From positions 124,001-188,000 of the forward strand of contig NW_020954617.1 in assembly GCF_900497805.2 (NCBI RefSeq): a stretch of DNA of 64,000 nt, given 5' to 3'. This document shows positions 43,975-55,163 of the stretch, piece after piece; position 1 is the first letter of the stretch; every line of letters begins with the position of its first letter. The translations under genes and the position numbers were made by a program. Source of the stretch: Vombatus ursinus (lineage: Eukaryota; Chordata; Mammalia; Diprotodontia; Vombatidae). Below the pieces are notes generated by a model. That model was not told where the DNA came from and ran no database searches. It saw nothing but the letters and a program-made list of their open reading frames with translations.

Positions 43975-46900
43975 GGTGCCAAGATGGCAGGGTGAGGAAG
44001 GAACCTTCTGAAGCCATCCCAAATTTCCCAGCAAACAAGTAGAAAACTTCCTCAAAACTGATCTAGGAGCAGGGAAGCAGCTTACCAGCACAGCAGGAAA
44101 GGTCTGTCTCACTGGGTTGGGAGGAGAGCAAAGTCCAAGAGCAGCAGAAGCAGCCAGCCTCACAGCAGGGGGCCTGCAGCCAGGCTCCATGCCTAGGGCA
44201 ATCCACCAGTGAGGCCCCAATCTCCTGCAAACCAGCAGACCCCTAGACAAGTTCACAGTCTGTGCAGGGCAGCAGGGCCCCACTCCAGTGACCCCACCCC
44301 TCCAGCACAAGCCACCAACTAGACCTTGACCCCACTGCTGACCAGTAGTGAAGTCCCACCCCTGGAGCAGGCCAACAGCTAAAATGCATACCCAGGGGAA
44401 GCTAATAGGTAGGCCCCACCCTGTAGTACAAGCCTACCCTCCAGAGAAAGCAATCAGCTAAGCCCTGAAGCCCAATGAAAGTCAGCAGTAAGACCCAGAG
44501 CATCAGGCCAAAATGCTTGGAACAGTGCAGGACCAGAGCCCAACTCTCACATAAAAACTCCAACTCACCAAAAAAAAAAAAAAAAAAAAAAGAAAAAAAA
44601 AAGGTGGGGGGTGGGCAGAAAAAAAGAGCTTGAAAGTTGCTATGGTGATAGGGAGGATCAAAGCATAAAATTAGAAGAGGACAATAGTGTCAAAATGACT
44701 ACATGTGAAGCCTCCAAGAAAAAATGTAATTTGGTTTCAGGTCCAAAAAGAATTCCTGGAAGAAATTTTAAAAAAAGCAAAGTAGACAAGTAAGAAAAAA
44801 ATTGGGAAAAAAATGAGAGTAACTCAAGAGCATCCTGAAAAAGTCAATAGCATGGGAAAAGATATACAAAAATTTACCATGGAAAATAACTCCCTAAAAA
44901 GTAGAATTGGCCAAACGGAAAAGGAAGTACAAAACTCACTCAATAAAATAATTCTTTTTAAAATGTTATTTATTTTTAGTTTTCAACATTCACTTCCATA
45001 AGATTTAAAATTTTTTCTCCCTCCCCAAGACAGCATGTAACTTCATATAGGCTCTACTTATACATTCATATTATGCATATTTTCACATTAGTCATGATGT
45101 ATAGAAGAATTAGAACTAATGATAGGGGGAACCAGAAGAATGAAGATATAAAACAAAACAACAAAAGAAAAAGAGAGCAAATAGTATGTTTCCATCTGCA
45201 TTCAGACTCCATGGTTCTTTTTCTGGATGTGGATTAAAGAAAATAATTCTTTAGAAATTAGAATTGAACAAGTGGAAACTAATGACTCTATGAAACATCA
45301 AGATATGATAAAATAAAATAAAAAAAAGTAAAAAAAGAAAAAAATGTGAAATTTCTCATTGGAAAATAACTAACCCAGAAAATAGATCCAGGAGAAATAA
45401 TATAGGAATTATTGGACTATCTGAAAGCCATGATAAAAATAAAAAGCCTGGACAATGTCTTTCAAGAAATTATCAAAGAAAAGTGTCCTGATATATTAGA
45501 ACCAGAGGGCAAAATAGAAATTGAAAGAATCCATGGATTACCACCTAAAAGAGAACCCAAAATGAAAACTCCCAGGAACATCACAGCTAAATCCCAGAAC
45601 TCACAAATCAAGGAGAAAGCATTGTAAGCAGCCAAAAAGAAACAATTCAGATATCATGGAGCTACAGTCAGGATTACACAAGAATTGGCAGCTTCCACAT
45701 TAAAGAACCAGATGACTTGGAATATGATATGCCAGAAGGCAAAACAGTTAGGATTACAATCAAGAGTCACCTACCCGGCAACATTGAATATAGTCTTTCA
45801 AGGAAAAAAAAAGATTTTTAACAAAATAGAGGACTTTGAAGCATTTCTAATTAAAAAACCAGAGCTGAATAAAAAATTTGACCTCCAAATATGACAGTCA
45901 AGGGAAACATAAAAAAGTAAAAAAGAAACAAGAAAGAGAAAACATAAGAAATTCAATAAGGTTAAGCAGTTTACATTTCTATATGGCAAGATAATATTTG
46001 TAACTCAACAAGTTTATTACTATAGGAGAAATTAGAAGGAGTATATGTAGACAGAGGGTGTGTATATAAGGTGACTTTGATGGGATGATACCCAAAAAAA
46101 CAAAATGAAGAGGTGAGAAAGAAAATTGCATTGGAAAAAAGAAGGGGAAGATTGAATGGGGTAAATTACCCCACATAAAAAAGGCATGAAAGAACTATTA
46201 TAATGGAGGGGAACATGGGGGTGGGGTGGGGTTGGCAAGCAAAGCTTCAACCTTACTCTCATCAAACTTGGCTCAGAGAGAATAACATATATACTTAGTT
46301 GGATATAGAAATCTATCTTACCCTAACAAGAAGTAAAAATGGATGGGCATAATAGAAGAGGGAACAGGGAGTGATAAAAGGGAGGGCATATTGGGAAGGT
46401 AATGATCAGAAGTAAAACATTTGTGAAGATGGAATGGGTTGGGGTATGAGGGAAAGAGAGGGATAAACAAGGGAAAAACAGCATGGAGGGAAATACACAG
46501 TTATCATAACTATAAATGTTAATGGGATGAAGTCACCCATAAAACAGAAGCAGGTAGCAGAATGGATTAAAAACAAAAATCCTATAATATGTTGTTTACA
46601 AGAAACGCATTTGAAGCAGAGAGATACACACAGGGCAAAGGTAAAGGGCTAGAGCAGAATCTATTATGCTTCAGTTAAAACAAAGAAAGCAGGTGTAGCA
46701 ATTATGATCTCAGACAAAGCAAAAGCAAAAATAGATCTAATTAAAAAGAGATAAAAAAGGAAACTATATCTTGCTGAAATGTACCACAGACAATGAAGCC
46801 ATATCAATATTAAACATATATGCACCAAATGGTATAGCATCAAAAATTTTGAAGGAGAAGTTGAATGAGTTACAGGAGGAAACAAATAATACAATTATAC

Positions 46901-49548
46901 TAGTGGAGGACCTCAACTTTCTTCTCTCAGAACTAGATAAATCTAACCAAAAAATAAACAAATAAAAAGTTAAGGAAGTGAAAGAAATTCTGGAAAAGTT
47001 ATATATGATAGATTTCTGGAGAAAATTGAATGGGAATAGAAGGGAACATACCTTTTCTCAGCAGTACCTGGCACCTACACAAAATTGACCACATCCTTTT
47101 CAGATCATAATACAATAAAAATTACATTCAATAATGGACAACAGAGAGATTAAAAATTAATTGGAAATTAAATAATCTAATCCTAAAAAACAAGTGAGTC
47201 AAATAACAAATCAGAGAAACAATGATTAATTTCATTAAAGAAAATGGCAACAATGAGATAACATACCAAAATTTATGGAATATAGACAAAGTGGTATTTA
47301 GGGGAAAATTTCCATCTCTAATTGCTTATATCAATAAAATAGAGAGAAAGCAGATGAATGAATTGGGCATGCAACTAAAAAAAATACAAAAAAGAACAAA
47401 TTAAAAATCCCCAATTAAACACCAAATTGGAAATCCTGAAAATCAAAGGAGAGGTTAATAAAATTGAAAGTAAGAAAACCATTGAACTAATAAATAAAAC
47501 TAGAAGCTGGTTTCATGGACAGCCCCCCCCCCCCAATAAAATAGATGAATCACTGGTTAATTTGATGGAAAAAAAGGAAAGAAGAAAACCAAATTACCAG
47601 TATCAAAAATGAAAGGGGTGAATTCGCCTTCAATGAAGAGGAAATTAAGACAATTGTTAAGAGCTATTTTGCTCAATTATATGCCAACAAATTTGAAAAT
47701 CTAAATAAAGTGGATGAATACATACAAAAATATCCCAGATTAACACAGGAAGAAATAAAATACTTAAATAACCCAATCTTAGAAAAAGAAATTGAAAAAG
47801 CCATCAACGAACTTCCTAAGGAAAACTCCCCAGGACCAGATGGATTCACAAGCAATTAATCCCAATATTATATAAACTATTTGGAAAAATAAGCGAAGAG
47901 GTCCTACCAAATTCCTTTTATGATACAAATATGATGCTGATACCCAAACCAGGAAGAACCAAAACAGTGAAAGCAAATTATAGGCTATTTCCCTAACGAA
48001 TATTGATGCAAAAATTTTAAATAAAATACTATCAAAGAGATTACAACAATATATCACAGGGATCATACACCATGACCAAGTGGAATTTATACTAGGATGC
48101 CGGGCTGGTTCCATATTGGGGAAACTATCAGCATAATTGACCATATCAATAACAAAACTAACAGAAATCATATGATTATCTCAATAGGTGCAGAAAAAGC
48201 CTCTGCAAAATACAGCACCCATTCCTATTAAAAACACTAGAGGGCATATGAATAAATGGAGTTCATTTTAAAATGATAAGTAATATTTATCTAAAATCAT
48301 CAGCAAACATTATCTATAATGGGATAAGCTAGAAGACTTCCCAGTACAATCAGGGGTGATTGCCCTTTATCACCTCTATTATTTAATATTGTACTAGAAA
48401 TGTTAGCTCTAGTAATAATAGAAAAAGAAATTAAAGGAATTAGAATAGGCAATAAAGAAACAAGACTATCACTCTTTGCAGATGATATGATGGTATACTT
48501 AGAAAATCCTAGAGAATCAACTAAAAAAGCACTCAAAATTATTAACAACTTTAGCAAAGTTGCAGGATACAAAATAAACCCACATAAATCTATATATTAC
48601 CCACTAAATCCAGCACTAAGAGATAGAAATAGAAATTACATTTAAAATAATTGTAGACAATATAAAATACTTAGGAGTCTACCTGTCAAGACAAACCCAA
48701 GAACTATATGGACACATCTCTAAAACACATTTCACACAGATAAAACCAGATCTAAACAACTGTAAAAATATTAATTGCTCATGGGTAGGCTGAGCCAATA
48801 TAACAAAAATGATAATTCTATCTAAATTAATCTATTTATTCAGTGCCATACCAATCAAACTATCAAAAATTATTTTATAGAGATAGAAAAGATAATAAAA
48901 TTCATTTGGAAGAAAAAAACTCAAATATATCAAGGGAATCAAAGGAAAAAAAATGCAAAAGAAGGTGGTCTAGCTGTACCAGATCTCAAACTGTAATATA
49001 AAGTGGCAATCATCAAAACAATCTAGTACTAACTAAGAAATAGAGTAGTGGTTCAGTGAAATAGATTGTACAAATTACATTATAATAAATGAACATAGTA
49101 ATCTAGTATATGATAAACCCAAAGATCCAAGGTTTCGGAACAAAAACTCATTATTTGACAAAAACTGCTGGGAAAGCTAGAAAACAGTATGCAGAAATGA
49201 GGTATAGAGCAACATGTCATACTGTTTACCAAGATTAGGTCAAAATGGGTATATGATTTACAGAAGAAGGGTGATACCATAAGCAAATTAAGAGAGCTTG
49301 GAATAGTTTATCTGTCGGATTTATGGATAAGGGAAAAATTTAGGACCAAAGGAGATATAGAGAGCATTACAAAATGTAAAATAGATAATTTTAATTACAT
49401 AAAATTAAAAAGTTTTTGCACTAACAAAACAAATGCAACCAAAATTATAGGGAAAGCAGAAAACTGGGAAAAACTTTTTGTTTGCAACGAGTATCTCTGA
49501 CAAAGGCCTCATTTGTCAAATATATAGAGGAGACACAAATCTTTGGAG
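43975..49548 (+). mobile_element. L1 LINE, 5' UTR through ORF2, inactive
   Basis: Starts at GGTGCCAAGATGGCAGG (5' UTR, GC-rich to about 44560, then an A-rich run). ORF1 remnants run from about 44611 to 45894, including the RNA-binding region near 45410-45620 (ERIHGLPPKREPKMKTPRNI). ORF2 spans about 46490-49540: endonuclease near 46505 (NVNG, then LQETH), the RT block [13 protein letters not shown] at 48473-48511, and the C-terminal FNYIKLKSFCTNKTN-type block near 49390. ORF1 and ORF2 are each cut by many stops and shifts. The 3' UTR and tail are absent. An antisense L1 3' end is inserted at 44945-45238. Confidence 0.85.
44945..45238 (-). mobile_element. L1 3' UTR fragment inserted in the sense L1
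   Basis: TTTAGTTTTCAACATTCACT, CAGCATGTAACTTCATATAG, ATCTGCATTCAGACTCCATG. Flanks show AAAATAATTCTTT (44943-44955) and AAAATAATTCTTT (45240-45252), consistent with a 13-bp target duplication. Confidence 0.8.
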
Positions 49549-50235
49549 GGTGGTTCCTGTCTGGAGTTGACTATAAAGGCAGTTGACTATAGAAGTTCTC
49601 CGAAAGCTTCCCCAGCATATAGATATCAGCTGCAGACCCCTCAGCATGGTTCAATTTGATCATGTGCTCTGGAGCTATTTCTACAGTGACTCATTAGGTT
49701 TCTGTTTGAATTTTTCATGCAAATACCCCATCTCCTAGGTGGAGAAGGCCTATCCACTCCCTGTTCTGTCAGGGCAGAGAATCACATTCCTCCTGAGAGC
49801 AGTAATGGGATAATTATGGTTTTTATTTTTATAACCAACTGGTGGGTGTTCCCAAGTCTCTCCATTACTTCTATTCTCATTTTCCTGTCTCATGGCTCTG
49901 ATGTCAGCAGGAACCATATCCAATCGCTGGACTGGAGATCGTTAGGTGGGTTCCTGGGTATGGTCAGTCACTCTCTACCCCCATCAAGAGAGATCCCATC
50001 ACTTGTGTGGCCACCAGCTCCATCAGCTGCCTCTGTATTTCCTTTGCATGGCACTGAAAAGCTGAGAGCTATCTGGCTGCTAAATGTAATGAACCAGTTT
50101 ACTTTTAGCCTTAATATGCTGTAAGTCCATCTTCTGCAGGGAAGATGAATTTGTCAACTTTTTTTTACCCTACTGAGAAGTCTTCTCCTGCACCCGCTGA
50201 ACTAGTTGTTCTGCATGAGCAGGAGACTACTCTCT
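49549..50235. other. Unassigned, GC-richer segment
   Basis: Follows directly on the truncated L1. A 135-residue + frame (49717-50124) has no recognisable domain. Possibly an unclassified repeat. Confidence 0.35.
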
Positions 50236-50269
50236 GCTCCACGGAGAGCTCTCCCCATACGTAATTAGC

Positions 50270-50510
50270 TAGTCATAAAACAAACATTTATTCGACGCTT
50301 ATTCTGTACTAAATGCTGGGATACAAAGAAAGACAAAAGATGGTGCTTAAGGAGCTCACACTAATGGAGGAAAGAACATGCAAACAACTGTGTACAAGCT
50401 ATATATATATATGTGTATACATGTATATTAGAGATAATATAGGGAAAGGGATTGGCCTTAAGGGGGATCAGGAAAAGGCAGGGAGACCCACCAAGTTCTA
50501 AGTACAGTTT
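50270..50510 (-). mobile_element. L2-like LINE tail (antisense)
   Basis: AACATTTATTCGACGCTTAT, ATACAAAGAAAGACAAAAGA, TTAAGGAGCTCACACTAATG, GGGGATCAGGAAAAGGCAGG. An AT/GT run lies at 50400-50430. Confidence 0.6.
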
Positions 50511-51880
50511 TCTTGCTTTTTAGGGAATAATTAATCTTTGCTGTGGGAAAATGATGGGAGTGGAATGGGATTTATCCTATCATATCAGGACAGCTGAGGA
50601 CTGAACTTGGTTGAAGTAGACTTGGGTCAAAGTTAGGAATTTCTGCTTTTGGAGAGAACAGTAGAAAGCATACCTTCAGTTGAGGTATGACAGGATACCC
50701 GTGCTGTGGTTGAGAGCCATACCCTGGGACACTAGTGCAAAGTTACTGCTAGAGAGCCTGGGGGATTACAGGGAAATAAGATAGACAACATCCTCTGAAT
50801 TCTGAGCCCCAGCCTCTCTGCCCCAGTGCTATAGGCTTTGGTATGGGGTGAAGGCAACACATAGAGGAGAAAGCACAGGGCCTGGTACAAAGTAAACCCT
50901 TAAGAAATGCTTATTGATTTGACAAAAAGAATAGCCAGAAGGATCATTGAATAAGCTTTTAAAATCTCTTCATTAGTAAAAATTACACTATCATGAGAGG
51001 AGAAAACTCTTCTAACTAGAATTATATAATCCTGGACTTTGGATATTAGTAATCTAATTTTATCTAATAATTGTATTTTTCCACTGGAATCTAAGACAAT
51101 TTCAATGGTCTTCTTATAAGAAACCATTGCAAAAACCAACTACAGAAAGATAGAGATCTAATTCTTTGTTCCCGGACTCAAGGCATTTCAATTTATCATA
51201 ATACGTCTCTATAATCCTAGACCAATCAACATTACTATAATTTAAAGTCATTGACCTTTTGACTACCAGAAGGGTAACTTTACTTAAATTTATGAATGAA
51301 TGGAGAAAAGAGGAACATTTATTATTCCCTTCATTGTTAAGCTAGGCCAGAGCCAATCTCTTTAACAAGAACCTTGAAGCTGTAAAATTATTTTTTAATG
51401 TTTAGCATAAGAGCCTACATTGCTATATGATTTAAGGGAATAAAGTTACTCAAAGCCATTAAATCTCTTTTGGTAGAACATTTGGGTATTGTAAGAGGAT
51501 TTCTATGTCTTGTGACTTATTTCACCCCTTAGTCAAGGTGAGAGAATTCTAGAAAAGATTATTTTTGGTTTGTTTCCTTTTCCTTTAAGTACAACCCAAA
51601 ACATCAAATTTATCTGAGGACTAGCCTCACTGAAGTTGGGAGAGTTTAATGCTTAGGCTGGCTCTACAGGGTAATTAAATTTTTTTGGTAGAAAGTTTGT
51701 AGACTTTCTCAGGAATTGAGTACTTTTACTACCTTCATTGATGAAATTACAAAGCATGCAGAAGAGTTGAGTTTTTAAGGAAACCAGGGATTGCAAGAGA
51801 GGGAGGTGAATTAAGAGGAACAAAGACAACTAACTTCTGATTGATTTTCATCTTTGGGAGTACTTATCAAACTTTTACTA
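50511..51880. other. Unassigned sequence upstream of SPAM1
   Basis: No repeat or exon recognised. A short L2-like tail scrap (GCCTGGTACAAAGTAAACCC) is near 50880. Confidence 0.4.
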
Positions 51881-51886
51881 AGTGCT

Positions 51887-52140
51887 AGGTGGGCAACTGG
51901 GTGGTGCAATAGATAGAGCACTGGGCTTGGACTTGGGAAGATTCCTCTTTATGAGTTTAAGTCTGGCCTCAGACACTTACTAGCTGTGTGACCTTGGGCA
52001 AGTCATTTAAACTTATTTGCCTCAGTTTTCTCATCTGTAAAATGACCTGCAGAAGGAAATGGTAAACCACTCTAGCACCTTTGCCAAGAAAACTCCCAAA
52101 AGGGATCACAGAGAGTCGGGCATGAGTGAACAAGTGGCAG
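51887..52140 (+). mobile_element. Marsupial CORE-SINE (sense, full length)
   Basis: GGTGGTGCAATAGATAGAGC, CTAGCTGTGTGACCTTGGGC, GGAAATGGTAAACCACTCTA, GGGATCACAGAGAGTCGGGC. Same family as 63473-63728. Confidence 0.8.
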
Positions 52141-52324
52141 GCGCTGTGCTAAGTATTTTGGCTTGGGAAGTTGTAGGAATAGTGAGTGTAGAGGGAAGAT
52201 GCCTAACTGTGTTGCCTTCTAGGCTAATATAAATCCTTATTTCCCAGTGTCCCTTTTCAAGGGAGAATTCATGGGGTACTGTGAAGGCTTTATTTGTTTA
52301 CGGGCTCCCTGTACATCTTCTTTG

Positions 52325-52600
52325 CCTTCGGCAAGATAGCATAAAGGAAAGGGAACTGGGAGTAGGGAGTAGCTGGGTTCAGATCCCACCTTTGTCACTA
52401 ACTGCCTCTTCAGAAGTTAAGTATTTTAACTTCTTTGGGCCTCAATTTCCTTATCTGCAAAATCAGATTTTTTTAATTTTTGAAGATAAAGGGATTATAG
52501 ATTTAGAGCTTGAAGGCCACTTAGTCTAATTCATCAGGTAGGATTTGAATGGCCTATAAGTTTCCTTCTAGCATTAAACTTATGGTCCTATGAAAGAAAG
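52325..52600 (+). mobile_element. MIR-type SINE
   Basis: TAGCATAAAGGAAAGGGAAC, GGGTTCAGATCCCACC, CAATTTCCTTATCTGCAAAA, ATTAAACTTATGGTCCTATG. Confidence 0.65.
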
Positions 52601-52754
52601 GCTATCATCTACCTGATATGTATTTGTTAACATGATTGCTTTTATGGGAGATATAGAGACTCTGTTATCCACTTTTGTGGAAGCTACATATAAAAGCTAT
52701 ATTTGGAGATTTACTAAAGTCAATTGTGGTTGGGAACAATTAGCCAAAGGGAAT

Positions 52755-53010
52755 GTAGTACTTAGGTGACAAAGTGGATGGTGTACTGGACCTTAAGATA
52801 GGAAGACCCAAACTCAAATCCTACCTCACACTAGTTGTGTGACCTTGGGCAAGTTGTATGACTTCTCCAAGCCCTTAGTTTCTTCACCTGTAAAATGAGG
52901 ATAAGAATGACATCTACCTTACAGGATTGCTGGGAAGATAAAGTGGGCTTATATATGTAAACTACCTTGCAAATCTTAAAGCACTATATAAATGCTAACT
53001 ATTACTGGGA
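52755..53010 (+). mobile_element. MIR/CORE-SINE, nearly complete
   Basis: GTGTGACCTTGGGCAAGTTG, AGTTTCTTCACCTGTAAAAT, GATTGCTGGGAAGATAAAGT, AAGCACTATATAAATGCTAA. Confidence 0.75.
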
Positions 53011-54136
53011 TCCATGTGAGCAGAGAGCCCTGGGCCACAAATTATATCTTGGTAGCTTGTCAGGAATACTTTCCTTCCTTGGAGGTAATGCTTGCTTCCT
53101 CCCATTTATCTTTTTAATTGGCTATTAGTCATTTGTTTGACTTTTATTAGTTTTTTTTCTTTCCCTTTGTGTGTTGTAGTTTAGAGTGAGGCTTGAAAGC
53201 ACCAAGGTAAACTGGAAACAGTCCACAAACCTGGATAAACTTTTGTTTATTTAAACAAACCTTTGTTAAACTTTGTTTGTGGAAGTGGTATGAATATATA
53301 TGTTTGGAGACCTACTCAAATAGACACTTTTTTTGTGAGCATTGAAGAACTCAGCCTCAGCAACCTCAGACACTGGGAGGAACAATTAAAGAATGAACTA
53401 ACTGTTGGAGCTTTCTCATGTTTTCAGAGAGCTATGTAGAATTAGGGATATGGATCAAATGCCCCAGACACCCTGCCCCTTCCCCGCCTTATAATTTTTT
53501 TTTGAGACATTAATTATTTAAGAGGTTAGGAGGGAGAGTATAAAGAGTATGATCACGGTAGTTTTCAAATTATCCTTTTGAGTTCAGGTTTATTTTTCCG
53601 ATGTGAGCGAGCACTTGAATTCCAGTGGGCTGCCCTACCCACTGAAAAGCAATTTCTATTGTCTTAACTAGGTGCCAATCAGCATGTTCACACTGTTTAC
53701 AGGGAAGGTGCTTCTCTTACCCCAAACAGTGAATAGGTCTTGTAAAACTGTCTAGTTGTTTAGGGGAGTTCCCATGACTAACCCCTTTTCTTGAGGGCTC
53801 ATTTGGTGTTTAGCAATTTGTCAGGCAACTTGGGGAATGAGAAAAATACAAAGGAAGGAGACGGAGTCTCTCTTTCCAAGGATTTTACATTTTTATCTAG
53901 TATGTAGGACAAAATCCTTATGTGTGACTGCTTCCACCTTCTAGTATCTTGTTCTTGAGTCCGAGGGACTAGTTAGCAAAGCATTCATTCACTAATGCCG
54001 AAATATGGCTAATGATGTTTTTCTTTTGATAATACGTGAAACAACAGGCAAAAATGTTCCTGAAGTAAGAAGTTGAGCATCAGAGCACGGTATGACCATC
54101 ATACCAACCCACCACTTCTGTTCTCTTACCTTTTAG
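53011..54136. other. Unassigned sequence up to the SPAM1 coding acceptor
   Basis: No repeat recognised; intron or upstream sequence of SPAM1. A short direct repeat around AAACAAACCTTTGTTAAACT lies at 53240-53280. The acceptor TTACCTTTTAG ends at 54136. Confidence 0.45.
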
Positions 54137-54203
54137 GTTTTTGTCCAAAATATCAGCTAACCCAAAGGGAATAGAAACACGTGAACTCGGCGGTGATTCT
54201 GCA

Positions 54204-55163
54204 ATGGGAATGCAAAAAATTACTCAGATGTTCATTGGGAGTTACATGACCTGCAGCAAAACATACTACCTAGTGATTACCATTCTTTTGCTTCCTTACT
54301 ATCGGGTACTGACCTTCCGAGCACCCCCTGTTGTCCCAAACCTTCCTTTTATCATGGGTTGGAATGCTCCCACTGAAATCTGTGCTAAGAAATTTAAGTT
54401 ACCATTGGATCTAAGCCTCTTTTCCTTTGTTGGAAGCACTCTAAAGACAGTTACAAATCAGAATATCACTATGTTTTACCAGGACAGGCTTGGCTACTAT
54501 CCTTATATACATGAAAAAACAGGTAAAGCTTTGAATGAAGGGATCCCTCAGTTGGCTTCTTTAAAGAAGCATCTAGACAAAGCAAAGAAAGACATCCTCT
54601 ACTACATTCCAGCAGAAGATACATTTGGTTTGGTGATTATCGACTGGGAAAACTGGAGGCCTAATTGGGTAAGGAACTGGAAACCAAAAAACATTTACCA
54701 GATCCTGTCTGTTGAGCTGATTCATCAACTAAATATAAAATTAAAAGACACCGAGGCCTGGCAGGCTGCCAAAAAAGATTTTGAAAAGGCAGCAAGGACT
54801 TTTATGCAAGAGACTTTAAGATTGGGGAAATCCCTGAGGCCAAATCACTTATGGGGCTATTACCTTTTCCCTGATTGTTATAACTATAACTTCAAAAGCC
54901 CCAGTTACAATGGAAGTTGTTTTGATGTAGAAAAAGAAAGAAACAATGATCTATATTGGTTATGGAAAGAGAGCACTGCTCTTTTCCCATCTATCTATAT
55001 ATCCAAGAAGCTAAAGTATTCTTATAAGACTCAATTCTTTGTGCGTAATCGTATTAAGGAAGCCATTCGTGTTTCTCAAGTGATGCGATTCAAGAAACCT
55101 CTTCCGATTTTTGTATATGCACGTCCAGTTTTTACTGATGCCACATCTCAATATCTTTCTGAG
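54204..55163 (+). CDS. SPAM1: SPAM1 first coding exon (signal region and most of the GH56 barrel)
   Basis: Codes residues 1-320. The ATG at 54204 is chosen because it lines up residue for residue with the recalled human start (MG..., then FRAPPV at residues 38-43). It has G at -3 and G at +4. An in-frame TTG at 54141 extends the open frame upstream but lacks an ATG and has no human counterpart. A pyrimidine-rich acceptor ends at 54136, so 54137-54203 is probably 5' UTR of this exon. The exon holds the acid/base pair (D147, E149), the disulfide cysteines C60, C225 and C239, and the PNHLWGYYLFPDCYN block. It ends after a whole codon, followed by a GTGAGT donor at 55164. The frame stays open for only a few codons into the intron. 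Confidence 0.94.

Noticed and set aside
49717-50124. 135-residue + strand open frame after the L1
   Set aside because: No start context, splice signals, domain or homology could be recognised.
51887-51970. tRNA-like heads of SINEs as possible tRNA genes
   Set aside because: Box-like motifs are present, but the cloverleaf does not close and the SINE body follows; the same holds for the other SINE copies.
53011-54136. SPAM1 non-coding first exon or promoter
   Set aside because: No convincing donor, TATA box or similarity could be found; the first exon may lie anywhere upstream.
54141-54203. In-frame TTG start upstream of the SPAM1 ATG, adding 21 residues
   Set aside because: The ATG at 54204 has a good context and aligns exactly with the human start; the upstream part lies just after a splice acceptor and reads as 5' UTR.
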